Notes: generated from the letters alone by a model not told the origin. A stretch of DNA of 13,808 bases from CANHBY01 sp031374415 (GCA_031374415.1 JANMGB010000142.1:1-13808), one strand, 5' to 3'; positions 1 through 7,512 are shown, counted from the stretch's first letter. Program-made: numbers and translations.

Positions 1-2
1 TC

Positions 3-263
3 ATGAGTCTGCCGTTCATCGTTTTAGGGGACCGTGCATCGAACAAGGGGACCGTCATCGAGGCGTCCACCGTCACCGCGACGCACGGCAAGGGCATCGC
101 CCGCGTTGGTGACCGGGTGAGCTGCCACCGCAAATGCGTGATCGCCTCAGGCGACAACGCGATGATCATTGATGGCAAAGCTGCGGCCCGCCATGGTGAC
201 AAAACCTCCTGCGGCGCTACGCTGATTTCATCCCAATTGTTCAGCACCGGCGAGGCTCGTTGA
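3..263 (+). CDS. PAAR-domain T6SS spike tip protein
   Basis: This 86-residue protein is a stand-alone PAAR domain, the zinc-binding cone that caps the VgrG trimer at the tip of the type VI secretion spike and helps pierce target cells and carry cargo. The sequence shows the usual pattern of short glycine-rich repeats with His and Cys ligands: ATHGKG near residue 28, GDRVSCHRKC near residues 36-45, and ARHGDKTSCG near residues 62-71. The length is typical for a minimal PAAR protein. The ATG lies in an ATGA context, so an upstream gene outside the window may end at 4-6 and be translationally coupled. The vgrG start follows 61 bases after the stop. Family assignment is confident. Whether this PAAR pairs with the adjacent VgrG is inferred from position. 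Confidence 0.93.
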   Translation: MSLPFIVLGDRASNKGTVIEASTVTATHGKGIARVGDRVSCHRKCVIASGDNAMIIDGKAAARHGDKTSCGATLISSQLFSTGEAR

Positions 264-324
264 GCCCCATGTGCCGCGTCCTGCAGCCCGCCCCCTAGTA
301 CCCTCTTACAAGCGTCACATTCTG

Positions 325-3276
325 ATGTCCGATTTGTCTAACCTCCTCCCCAACGACTGGCACAGCGGCCCGCGACTCTACCGCCTGGAGGGGGTCGCAG
401 GAAGCAAGCAAGCTGAATCCATCGAAGCGCTTTTGGTTGAGCGCTTCGCCTATGTGGAGCAGCTGTGTGAGGGCTTTGTGATGGAGCTGCACGTGCTTTG
501 CACCGAGCCGCTCCAGTCTCCGAGGGACCTGATCAACGCGCCCGTGCGCCTCAAGACACGCTTGGCTGATGGCACGTTTCACGACCGAGGCGCCCTGGTG
601 ACTGGAGTGTCCCAACTGGGGGCCGACGGCGGCTTCACGCGCTTGAGACTGGTCTTGCAGCCTTGGATTGCGCGGCTGCGCCGGCGGCGTCACTCGCGCG
701 TTTGGCAAGACAAATCCGTGACCCAAATCATCGATGACATCCTGGGCGCCTACCTTCCGCTGGCGGCTTGGCAATGGGGCGAAGATGGCGAAGGCCTGGA
801 CGAGTACCTGGCCCAAACGCCACAGGCCGGTGTGCAGAGCTACTTTGTTCAGTACCGCCAAGACGACTGGACGACCGTGCAGCAACTTCTTGGCAAGGTC
901 GGCTTGGCTTGGCGTGTGGAGCCCATTGACCGGGAGGCACAGCAGGGCAGCTTTGACCACCAAGTGGTCTTCTTCGCCCAAAGCGACCTGGTTCCGCAAG
1001 ACGACACCTCGCGTGCGACAGCGGGGGGGCAAGGCATTCGGTTTCACCGGGCGGGGGCCACTGAGGAACAAGACACCGTGGTCGCCCTCGCCCCCGTGCG
1101 CCAACTGGCGCCTTGGGGCACCACCGCACTGCAGTGGGACTACCGAGGCAAACGTGCAGTGAGTGCGGAGTCCGGCACACAGACCGGTCGTGCCGCTGAG
1201 TCGCTGAGTTCGTCCTTCTCGTGGCTCAACGACTTCCATCATGAACATGCTGCCATCGCCGGGCCTGGGCTGGCAACGGATGACTTGACCCACCAGGCGA
1301 GGCTTCGTCAGCAGGCACTGGATGCGCGGGCCAAGCATTGGCAGGGTCTGGCGAGCGTGCGCAGCCTGAGGGCGGGCAACTGGATGGCGGTCACGGGCTT
1401 TGCGCAAGCCGGGGCTGAGCCCAAGGCGAAAGCGCAGCAAGAACAGTCCGAGTCGCAGCGCAATCATTTTTTACTCATTGGCGTGCGCGGCGTGGGCATC
1501 AACAACCTGCCCACGACCACTGCGATGGCCAACGTCCATCACGCCCCCTTCACCCATCCCGCCTTGCGCGGCATTGAAGACAGCGAGTTGAGTGCCTTGG
1601 CCAGCGCAGTGGGACACGCTGCGCGCGTTCTCGCTCAGCGCCGCGCGATTGCCTGGCGGCCCATGCCGGCGCCGCTGGCCCCAGCCTTCGGCATCCAGAG
1701 CGCCATCGTGGTGGGCCCCAGCGCCAACACCGCGCCCGATGGGCAAGAGGTGCACACCGATGGCCTGGGTCGCATCCGCGTTCGCTTTCACTGGCAAGAG
1801 GGCAGCTTGGCAGATGCCCGCCCGGACAACCGGCTCAGTTGCTGGGTGCGGGTGTGCTACCGAGGCGCCGGCCCCGGCATGGGCCTCAAACGCACGCCGC
1901 GCATTGGCGACGAGGTGCTGGTCGGATTCCTCGATTCTCGGGCTGATCTGCCGGTCGTGATTGGCAGCGTCCCGAATGGTCAAGGCGAAGCGGGCATCCA
2001 ACCCACCCCGGGGGGATTGAGCGCAAGCCAAGGACAAGCAGACCCCCGCGCGGTGCTGGCAGACAGCACCGACGAGCGAGCCAGCGCGCAGGGCAACCTG
2101 GCCGCCCAAGGACGCTCGCCGGCTTGGCATGGTGGCGCCGCGGGCTTTGCCACAGCAGGCTCGCAAGCCCAGTACAACGCCGCCGCACTGTCCGGCCTCA
2201 AAAGCAACGAATGGAGCGGTGCGGGCTACAGCCAACTGGTCTGGGACGACACCCCCGGCCAATTGCGCACCCAGATGGCCACGACGCAGCATGCCACCCA
2301 GCTGTCGCTGGGGCACCTGATCCATCAAGCCGACAACCACCGCGGCAGCTTTCGGGGATCGGGGTTTGAGTTGCGCACGGACGCCTTTGGCGCGCTGCGC
2401 GCGCGACAGGGCTTGTTGCTCTCCAGCTACCCCCTTGCGTTCAAGCAGGGTGTCCCCGCTGAGCCTGCGTTCGACAACGCGCCCGGCATGGCGCTGATGA
2501 AACAGGCCTCGGGCTTGGCCCAACGGTTCAACGCCGCGGCGCAGTCGCACGGCACCACCACGCTGGCGAGCGTGCGCGGCAGCCTCAAGGCCAATCAATG
2601 CGCCCTCAACGACAGCCAAGCGCCACTGCGTGCGCTGGACACGGCACTCAGCGGTACAGGGGCCACCAAATCACTCGATGAGGCACGCGCGGATGCGCTC
2701 AACCGAACCACCGCCGCCAGCCCCGACAAGCTGCCCCACATGACCGACCCCGTGCTCACGGTCTCGGCCAAGGCGGGCACGGCGCTGTTGGCAGGCCAAC
2801 ACCTGCAATGGGCGAGCAATGATGTCGTGTGCATGCAAGCGGGACAGGATCAGGACTGGGCTGTGGGCGGCCAGATGCGGTGGCACAGCGCCCAAAGTAT
2901 CGGCGTGCTCGCTGGTGCGATCAACCCCGGCAGCACCGCCGCAGCGGGGTCAGGATTGACGCTGGTTGCGGACAAAGGGCCGTTGGATGTGCAAGCTCAA
3001 TCGGGGCCGATTCGCATCGTGGCAAAGGATCAAATCCGCATCCACAGCACCCATGCCCACATCGATTGGGCTGCGGCCAAGTCCATCACCTTGTGTACCG
3101 CGGCGGGGGCGCAGATCACCATCGACGCTTCGGGCGTCGTCTCTCAGTGCCCGGGCACCATCACGGTTCATGCGTTGGCACGCAACCTCGTCGGACCCGC
3201 TTCCACCAGCTATCCCCTCCCAGTCATGCCTGCCTACGATCTGCGGCTGCTGACTCGGTTTCCAATTTCCCGCTAG
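325..3276 (+). CDS. vgrG: Type VI secretion spike protein VgrG with DUF2345 extension
   Basis: VgrG forms the trimeric spike of the T6SS tail, combining gp27-like and gp5-like phage baseplate folds, and loads effectors. The 983-residue protein starts MSDLSNLLPNDWHSG. The first 330 or so residues match the gp27-like hub. Residues about 462-552 form the gp5 OB fold, with the hallmark DGLGRIRVRFHW, then GDEVLVGFLDSRADLPVVIG. Residues about 628-700 carry the Vgr segment (GYSQLVWDDTPGQLRTQM, then LRARQGLLLSSY). Residues about 806-960 form the beta-helical DUF2345 extension (VLTVSAKAGTALLAGQ). The frame is open from a GTG at 271, but the ATG at 325 is preferred because it gives the normal VgrG N-terminus; neither start has a strong ribosome site. 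The effector gene starts 11 bases after the stop, which implies one transcript and that this VgrG carries that effector. Confidence 0.95.
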   Translation: MSDLSNLLPNDWHSGPRLYRLEGVAGSKQAESIEALLVERFAYVEQLCEGFVMELHVLCTEPLQSPRDLINAPVRLKTRLADGTFHDRGALVTGVSQLGADGGFTRLRLVLQPWIARLRRRRHSRVWQDKSVTQIIDDILGAYLPLAAWQWGEDGEGLDEYLAQTPQAGVQSYFVQYRQDDWTTVQQLLGKVGLAWRVEPIDREAQQGSFDHQVVFFAQSDLVPQDDTSRATAGGQGIRFHRAGATEEQDTVVALAPVRQLAPWGTTALQWDYRGKRAVSAESGTQTGRAAESLSSSFSWLNDFHHEHAAIAGPGLATDDLTHQARLRQQALDARAKHWQGLASVRSLRAGNWMAVTGFAQAGAEPKAKAQQEQSESQRNHFLLIGVRGVGINNLPTTTAMANVHHAPFTHPALRGIEDSELSALASAVGHAARVLAQRRAIAWRPMPAPLAPAFGIQSAIVVGPSANTAPDGQEVHTDGLGRIRVRFHWQEGSLADARPDNRLSCWVRVCYRGAGPGMGLKRTPRIGDEVLVGFLDSRADLPVVIGSVPNGQGEAGIQPTPGGLSASQGQADPRAVLADSTDERASAQGNLAAQGRSPAWHGGAAGFATAGSQAQYNAAALSGLKSNEWSGAGYSQLVWDDTPGQLRTQMATTQHATQLSLGHLIHQADNHRGSFRGSGFELRTDAFGALRARQGLLLSSYPLAFKQGVPAEPAFDNAPGMALMKQASGLAQRFNAAAQSHGTTTLASVRGSLKANQCALNDSQAPLRALDTALSGTGATKSLDEARADALNRTTAASPDKLPHMTDPVLTVSAKAGTALLAGQHLQWASNDVVCMQAGQDQDWAVGGQMRWHSAQSIGVLAGAINPGSTAAAGSGLTLVADKGPLDVQAQSGPIRIVAKDQIRIHSTHAHIDWAAAKSITLCTAAGAQITIDASGVVSQCPGTITVHALARNLVGPASTSYPLPVMPAYDLRLLTRFPISR

Positions 3277-3287
3277 CTGTACACATC

Positions 3288-5753
3288 ATGTTGATCAGTC
3301 CCCCCTTTCTCCCCACGCCCATTGCAAACGAGTCCGACGAAGACTACGTGCACCGCTGCATGTCTGGCGACAGCCCTGGCGACGGCGCATTCCCCGTCAG
3401 CTTTCAAATGGGCTGGCATGGAGGCTTGCACCTCACCGCCCCGCAAGGCCCCAGGGGCGCGGAGCCTGTGCGGGCGATTGCCGATGGCAAGGTTGTCTAC
3501 AAGCGAGCACGCACCTTGCTCAGCGGCGGGGATGCAGTCGATCATCCGCTGTACTACGACAATGGCTTCACCAGCGATGGCTGCGTGATCATTGAGCACA
3601 ATACCGAGATCGGCATGGGGGCTTTGGGGCAGACGACCACCCTGCGCTTCTTTTCTGTCTACATGCACCTGCACACCATTCACCAAAACGTGAAGCTCGA
3701 CCTGCCCATCTACCGCAAGGACGAGATCGGGCAAGCGGGCCACATCGCGGGGGTGCCGGACCGCATGCACTTCGAGATCATTGGCGACGACGACTGTGTG
3801 CGCGCCATGCTGGGGCGGGGTATTGGTGCCGCGTTGGGCGCCAATGGGCGCACCGATGCCGTGTTTGGCGACACGTACTTCCGTGTGCCCGGCGGCACCC
3901 CGGTGTATGCAGAGAACCCGCAAACTACCTCACGCGCCTACGCTGTACCGACGGGGTCCATCCCCCAGACTGTGGCCGCCACCGCGCATGCCAGCTTGGC
4001 CCAGCTCAAGGTGTTGAACGGCTACGGCGAGAGGAGCGACGCCGACTTCACCACCTTCATCACCCAAAAGGCCGCGGCGGCGGGCGCTGCAAAAAACATC
4101 AAAGTCCCGGCGCCGTATGCCCAGGCTGTTGCCGGCTTGAACACCATTGCCCAACTGGGGACGATCAGCGCAGAGATCATCGTGCGCCTGCGCTACCACC
4201 GCGGACAAGCTGAATGGACGGCCAGCTTGCCCGACGGCAGGCCACTGAGCACCACGACGCCACTGAGCGTACCGGAGCCCAACGCCGAGTACGAGCTCTA
4301 CACCACCGCGACCAAGCGTTACCCTGCTTGTGCCAGTGCAGGCTACGAGTTGCTTCGCTTTGGGCGCGTGCTGGGGCCCGATGCGCTGCATGCCGACGAT
4401 GCGGACCCCCAGGTAGCCCGCCATGTGCATTTCCGTGCCATGCCCTGCTTGCTCAACACCGGTGCTGTGGTGCAAGGCTTCGTGGACCTCAAGACGCCCG
4501 GCATCGGTGTCTACAGCGATGCTGACATGCCGCCGTGGCAACGGTGGTGGCAGGTTCAAGACTTCCAAGACCGCGACAGCCGATGCAACGCCTCAGGCAT
4601 CATCGACCTGCTCGATGCCAATGGCGACGGCACCCTGACCGCGGCTGAGGCCACCACCATGCTGGCCAACACCGATGTCAGGCAATGGCTCAAACGCGCG
4701 CTGGTGAAAACACCCACTGAGTGGGAAAAATCCTCCATCGACCGGCGCTGGGGATGGCTGATGCAAGATAACCCCAAAGACTACGCCCCCGTGCTCGGTC
4801 AGTGCATGAACCCCGAAAGCTTCGCCAAGCTCAAGGCGTATTTGGAAATGCTGTGCTTCTGGGAAAACGTTTCTGGCGATAACTTCCTTGAGCCCGTGCA
4901 TTGGCACTTTGAGACCAGGGAGTTTATTAAGCATTTTAGGAAGTGTGGGTGGTTGAGCGCAAGAGAATTTGCGCAATGCTTTCCGCGACGACAGTTGCAC
5001 TTATCAGGGACAAACTTCGTAGTATCAACTACATCATGGACGACCGCCCTACGAGCTGCCGAACAGTGGGCTGTGCCGTTCAACAGAGCAAACCGGCGGT
5101 ATGGAATAAGCAGTAGTCCGAGGAGGTTAGTGCACTACCTTTCTCATGTCATCCCCGAAACTGGTAGCCTACGGCAAGTGAGGGAAGGTGATAATAGAGC
5201 AGGAACCTACCTTAGAGGTCAACGTTATTGGCCTTACTATGGCAGGGGACTAATTCAATTAACATGGCTTAAAACTTACAAAGCTTATGGAGACTTTCGA
5301 AGGTTTCCACACACTGTATCTGCGGGTACATATGCAGATCTGGGATGGGACCCAGATGAGTTAATCGCGTTAAACGATACGACCTTTAATGCAAGCAATT
5401 GTGCAGACAGTGCAGGATATTTCATCGCAAGCCACGGAAGTATGTTGAGAAGAATTGACAACGGCATCGAACAAGAAGATGCAATTGCAGTCAGCAGGTG
5501 TGTAAACGGAAACTTCGCTGTTCAAAAATTGAATGGCCTCGATGTTAGGCTTCAAAGCATTCTCTTTTTAAGAGATGTCTTATTGAACAACGATGCAAGC
5601 GCACGTATGGAGACAATGACCTTCTCTTGGAGAAGAAATAGTCAGAGGGAACCGACAGGTGAATTAAATACAAATGGAACACCAAAGCTGGAATTTATTC
5701 TGCGCGAAACACCCTGGACTGTGGAAGTACCGCTTGACAAGCAAAGGCCTTGA
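3288..5753 (+). CDS. T6SS peptidoglycan effector: M23-like, EF-hand and GH19 lysozyme-like domains (TseP-like architecture)
   Basis: The 821-residue protein is a probable VgrG-delivered cell wall effector acting in the periplasm of target bacteria. Residues about 40-170 resemble an M23/LytM metallopeptidase: H44-GGL-H48 sits at the HxxxD position, YMHLH at 125-129, and RMHFE at 159-163 replaces the usual HLHFE. Residues 443-454 are a canonical EF-hand loop (DANGDGTLTAAE). From about residue 515 comes a segment seen before lysozyme domains (HFRKCGWLSAREFAQCFPRR), then a GH19-type fold with E624 in HVIPETGSL and the signature GRGLIQLTW at 652-660. A short tail contains TFSWRRNS. There is no signal peptide, as expected for T6SS cargo. 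The ATG at 3288 is chosen because upstream codons overlap vgrG in another frame. G+C drops sharply from about base 4800. The order matches what is described for TseP of Aeromonas (amidase plus lysozyme with EF-hand); activity here is inferred. Confidence 0.88.
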   Translation: MLISPPFLPTPIANESDEDYVHRCMSGDSPGDGAFPVSFQMGWHGGLHLTAPQGPRGAEPVRAIADGKVVYKRARTLLSGGDAVDHPLYYDNGFTSDGCVIIEHNTEIGMGALGQTTTLRFFSVYMHLHTIHQNVKLDLPIYRKDEIGQAGHIAGVPDRMHFEIIGDDDCVRAMLGRGIGAALGANGRTDAVFGDTYFRVPGGTPVYAENPQTTSRAYAVPTGSIPQTVAATAHASLAQLKVLNGYGERSDADFTTFITQKAAAAGAAKNIKVPAPYAQAVAGLNTIAQLGTISAEIIVRLRYHRGQAEWTASLPDGRPLSTTTPLSVPEPNAEYELYTTATKRYPACASAGYELLRFGRVLGPDALHADDADPQVARHVHFRAMPCLLNTGAVVQGFVDLKTPGIGVYSDADMPPWQRWWQVQDFQDRDSRCNASGIIDLLDANGDGTLTAAEATTMLANTDVRQWLKRALVKTPTEWEKSSIDRRWGWLMQDNPKDYAPVLGQCMNPESFAKLKAYLEMLCFWENVSGDNFLEPVHWHFETREFIKHFRKCGWLSAREFAQCFPRRQLHLSGTNFVVSTTSWTTALRAAEQWAVPFNRANRRYGISSSPRRLVHYLSHVIPETGSLRQVREGDNRAGTYLRGQRYWPYYGRGLIQLTWLKTYKAYGDFRRFPHTVSAGTYADLGWDPDELIALNDTTFNASNCADSAGYFIASHGSMLRRIDNGIEQEDAIAVSRCVNGNFAVQKLNGLDVRLQSILFLRDVLLNNDASARMETMTFSWRRNSQREPTGELNTNGTPKLEFILRETPWTVEVPLDKQRP

Positions 5754-5810
5754 TAAGCAAAGGCCAAGCAATACCGCTCTTATAGAGTAGAAGCTGCATG
5801 ATTTTTGCCC

Positions 5811-5829
5811 CCAAAAGAAACCGTTTTGG
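5811..5829 (+). terminator. Weak candidate terminator or attenuator between effector and immunity gene
   Basis: CCAAAA (5811-5816) pairs with TTTTGG (5824-5829) around a seven-base loop and is followed by the T-rich run CTCATTTTTATTT. The stem is only six base pairs and AT-rich, so strength is doubtful. A related CAAAA/TTTTG pair is kept in the duplicated copy at about 6648-6661. Confidence 0.3.
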
Positions 5830-5840
5830 CTCATTTTTAT

Positions 5841-5913
5841 TTCTCTAGGCAAAAAATAAATCCAATATAATTATATATTTTATTTAAATAATAACCAAAC
5901 ATATATATAAAAT
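5841..5913 (+). promoter_or_regulatory. AT-rich leader and possible promoter of immunity gene 1
   Basis: The leader is extremely AT-rich: bases 5821-5940 contain only about 22 G or C in 120. A perfect TATAAT lies at 5866-5871, but no convincing -35 hexamer is seen 17 bases upstream. No Shine-Dalgarno sequence precedes the ATG; the last bases are ACCAAACATATATATAAAAT. A closely similar leader (ATCAAACATATAAATCAAAT) precedes the second copy at 6739. An immunity gene under its own promoter would be expressed independently of the T6SS operon, which is an inference. Confidence 0.35.
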
Positions 5914-6351
5914 ATGATGAAAAAATATGTTTTACTGTTAAATTTTTGTCTTTTCGTTGGCGTGGCAAAAGCGGAAGTAAGTTCTCAAGCCCTCTGCCTT
6001 GAAGAGGCCGGCAATTCAAATTCTAGAGTGGTTTTTAAGACCTATCTGGACACAAGCTTAAATAAATTAGTGGGCGCTTTTGTTAAATATCGTGGATCAC
6101 GAGATATTATTTTATTAGTTTATGTTGGTGATGAGGCCTTAGATGACTCCAATGACTATGAATTACTTTGGCTGGAAGTGTTTATGAAAAAGACAACTGG
6201 AGAATATCGACTTATAAAGCCGAGGGGTAAAACAATTATGGATGCATATATTTTATATAAAAATTATCGTACAGGAAAGAAAACCCTATTCTCTCCCTCG
6301 GGTAAAATTGACAGCGAATGTTTAGATTTCATCGAGTCAGACCCCGGATAA
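5914..6351 (+). CDS. Probable periplasmic immunity protein 1 for the upstream lysozyme-type effector
   Basis: This is a 145-residue exported protein of no family I recognise. It begins with a clear Sec signal peptide (MMKKYVLLLNFCLFVGVAKA, cleavage after AKA). The mature part has one Cys near its start (ALCLEE) and one near its end (SECLDF), which could form a disulfide in the periplasm. Its position directly behind an effector predicted to attack peptidoglycan, its export signal and its small size are what is expected of a T6SS immunity protein that neutralises the lysozyme domain in sister cells. It is paralogous to the protein at 6739-7212, sharing the block VGAFVKYRGSRDII and the C-terminal TLFSPSG segment. 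The gene is AT-rich, like the 3' half of the effector. The function is inferred from context. Two adjacent ATG codons are possible starts. Confidence 0.8.
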   Translation: MMKKYVLLLNFCLFVGVAKAEVSSQALCLEEAGNSNSRVVFKTYLDTSLNKLVGAFVKYRGSRDIILLVYVGDEALDDSNDYELLWLEVFMKKTTGEYRLIKPRGKTIMDAYILYKNYRTGKKTLFSPSGKIDSECLDFIESDPG

Positions 6352-6424
6352 ATCGAACATTGTGAACATCTGCAAAACCCAATGCGTCAAGACCTTGCAT
6401 CACCCGTTAGCTGCCTCGGTCAAT

Positions 6425-6613
6425 AGCAATGACATGCAAGCACTCACCGAGACAATGAAATTTTTATGAAGACAAATTAGCCAGAAGAAACCGACAGGCG
6501 AATTAAATGCCACTCAAACCTCAAAGCCGGAATTTATTCTGCGCGAGACACCTTTGATTGTGGAGGCACTGCTTGACAAGCAAAGGCCAAACAATACCGC
6601 TCTGATAGCGTAG
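6425..6613 (+). pseudogene. Decayed copy of the effector C-terminal tail
   Basis: Read from 6425, this frame aligns without gaps to the last part of the effector: SNDMQALTETMKFL, stop, then RQISQKKPTGELN and EFILRETPLIVEALLDKQRP. The intact effector has ETMTFSWRRNSQREPTGELN and EFILRETPWTVEVPLDKQRP. The in-frame TGA at 6467-6469 replaces the TGG tryptophan of the intact copy. No start codon or upstream catalytic region is present, so this is a remnant with no expected product. The frame continues past DKQRP for NNTALIA before the TAG at 6611-6613. It marks the left part of the second duplication unit, and shows that the toxin's 3' end was copied together with the immunity gene. Confidence 0.85.
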
Positions 6614-6738
6614 GAGCCACATCATTTTTGCCCGCAGCAAAAGAAGCCATTTTGGCCCATTTTGATTTTTCAAAACAAATATAAATATATTATAGACATA
6701 TTTTCCATTTTGATTTCAATCAAACATATAAATCAAAT

Positions 6739-7212
6739 ATGATAAAAAAACATATTTTCCTGCTAAATTTTTTTCTTCTTGTTGGAGCGGCAAAAGCGGA
6801 AGTAACATCTGAAACCTTCTGCTTTATAAATTCCAATAATTCAAATTCTAGAGTGATGCTTCAGACCTATTTGGACTATAGCTTAAATAAAATTGTGGGT
6901 GCCTTTGTTAAGTATCGTGGATCACGGGATATTATCGCATTGGTTTATGTCGGCGGTAGCGGCGCCTCAGACAATTCCAACGACCGTGAATTATTATCGA
7001 TGGAAGGTTTTGGTGAATATGAATTATTATGGCTAGAAGTTTTTAAGAAAAAAATCACTGGGGAATACCGACTTGTAAAGCCGAAAGGGGGGACCATCAC
7101 GGGAGCGTACATGATATATAAAAATTATAGCACAGGGAAAGACACGCTATTCTCCCCCTCAGGGGAAGTTAACAGCAGATGTTCAGATTTCATCATGCCA
7201 GGCCCCAGATAA
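6739..7212 (+). CDS. Probable periplasmic immunity protein 2, paralogue of 5914-6351
   Basis: This 157-residue exported protein has a Sec signal peptide (MIKKHIFLLNFFLLVGAAKA) and two conserved cysteines (TFCF and SRCSDF). It shares long blocks with immunity protein 1, including VGAFVKYRGSRDII, YELLWLEVF and TLFSPSG. It is 12 residues longer, almost entirely because of an internal 11-residue tandem duplication (ELLSMEGFGEY before ELLWLEVF, 33 bases at the DNA level). No Shine-Dalgarno sequence is visible before the ATG, and the AT-rich leader matches that of copy 1. It may protect against the same effector, widen protection to a variant effector, or be an orphan immunity gene kept after its cognate toxin end was lost; the decayed effector tail just upstream supports the last reading. 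The function is inferred from context. Confidence 0.8.
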   Translation: MIKKHIFLLNFFLLVGAAKAEVTSETFCFINSNNSNSRVMLQTYLDYSLNKIVGAFVKYRGSRDIIALVYVGGSGASDNSNDRELLSMEGFGEYELLWLEVFKKKITGEYRLVKPKGGTITGAYMIYKNYSTGKDTLFSPSGEVNSRCSDFIMPGPR

Positions 7213-7275
7213 ATTTAACATTTCGAACCTCTGCAAAACTCAAGGTCTCAATGAGAATTTCGTTCCCCGCCATGA

Positions 7276-7473
7276 GGAATATTTTATGACCTTGATAAGA
7301 CGTTTACACCCAGAGGGTTAGGTGTCAACCATGAGGGTCGGTGGTGGTGGATCCCGTGGAGCATGTGGGCCGAGCCATGGCATGAAGCAAGGCCCATTTT
7401 TCATGCGATAGAAGCCGACTTGACCCCACCAAGTGACTCTGTCGGTGAATGTCAGCACGACTCACTTCGATGA
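7276..7473 (+). pseudogene. C-terminal fragment of an unrecognised gene, copy A
   Basis: This open stretch of 65 codons has no start codon and runs to the TGA at 7471-7473. It includes the tryptophan-rich segment EGRWWWIPWSMWAEPW and then HEARPIFHAIEADLTPPSDS, which looks like genuine protein. A second copy of the same segment lies at 10489-10623, read to the same stop position (YEARPIFHAVEADLTLPNDS, then WRHDSHR, stop). The shared stop suggests both fragments keep the natural C-terminus while the N-terminal part has been lost. I do not recognise the family. Its position behind immunity genes makes a T6SS effector or immunity origin possible but unproven. Confidence 0.6.
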
Positions 7474-7512
7474 TCGCCACGCTTATAAAAAATTTCGCTG
7501 GAGTATTTTGAA
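7377..7512 (+). repeat. Diverged direct repeat, left copy
   Basis: This stretch matches 10527-10662 in the same orientation with scattered substitutions. Shared blocks include ATGAAGCAAGGCC, AGAAGCCGACTTGACC, TGACTCTGTCGGTGAATG, and CGATGATCGCCACGCTT. The repeat covers the end of a broken reading frame and some bases beyond its stop. The two copies bracket about 3 kb containing the transposase gene and a secreted beta-propeller-like gene. Confidence 0.8.

Larger units (their letters stand above)
5585..6396 (+). repeat. Tandem duplication unit A (effector 3' end plus immunity gene 1)
   Basis: This segment is repeated imperfectly at about 6422-7255. It begins in the last 55 or so codons of the effector, runs through the AT-rich intergenic spacer and immunity gene 1, and continues about 45 bases past its stop, where ATAAATCGAACATTGTGAAC resembles the sequence after immunity gene 2. 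Coding blocks and non-coding spacer are both conserved, so the duplication is of DNA and not only of the gene. Confidence 0.82.
6422..7255 (+). repeat. Tandem duplication unit B (decayed effector tail plus immunity gene 2)
   Basis: This is the second copy of the unit at about 5585-6396. It holds the pseudogene tail at 6425-6613, a matching spacer that includes AATACCGCTCT and the ATTTTTGCCC segment, immunity gene 2, and a matching downstream stretch (ATAAATTTAACATTTCGAAC). The offset between copies changes from 839 bases at the tail to 825 at the immunity start and 861 at the immunity stop, so the copies have gained indels since they separated. Confidence 0.82.

Noticed and set aside
295..2619. 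Long open frames on the reverse strand (295-1467 and 1471-2619)
   Set aside because: They lie fully inside vgrG, whose protein is clearly recognisable. They are antisense shadows of GC-rich coding DNA.
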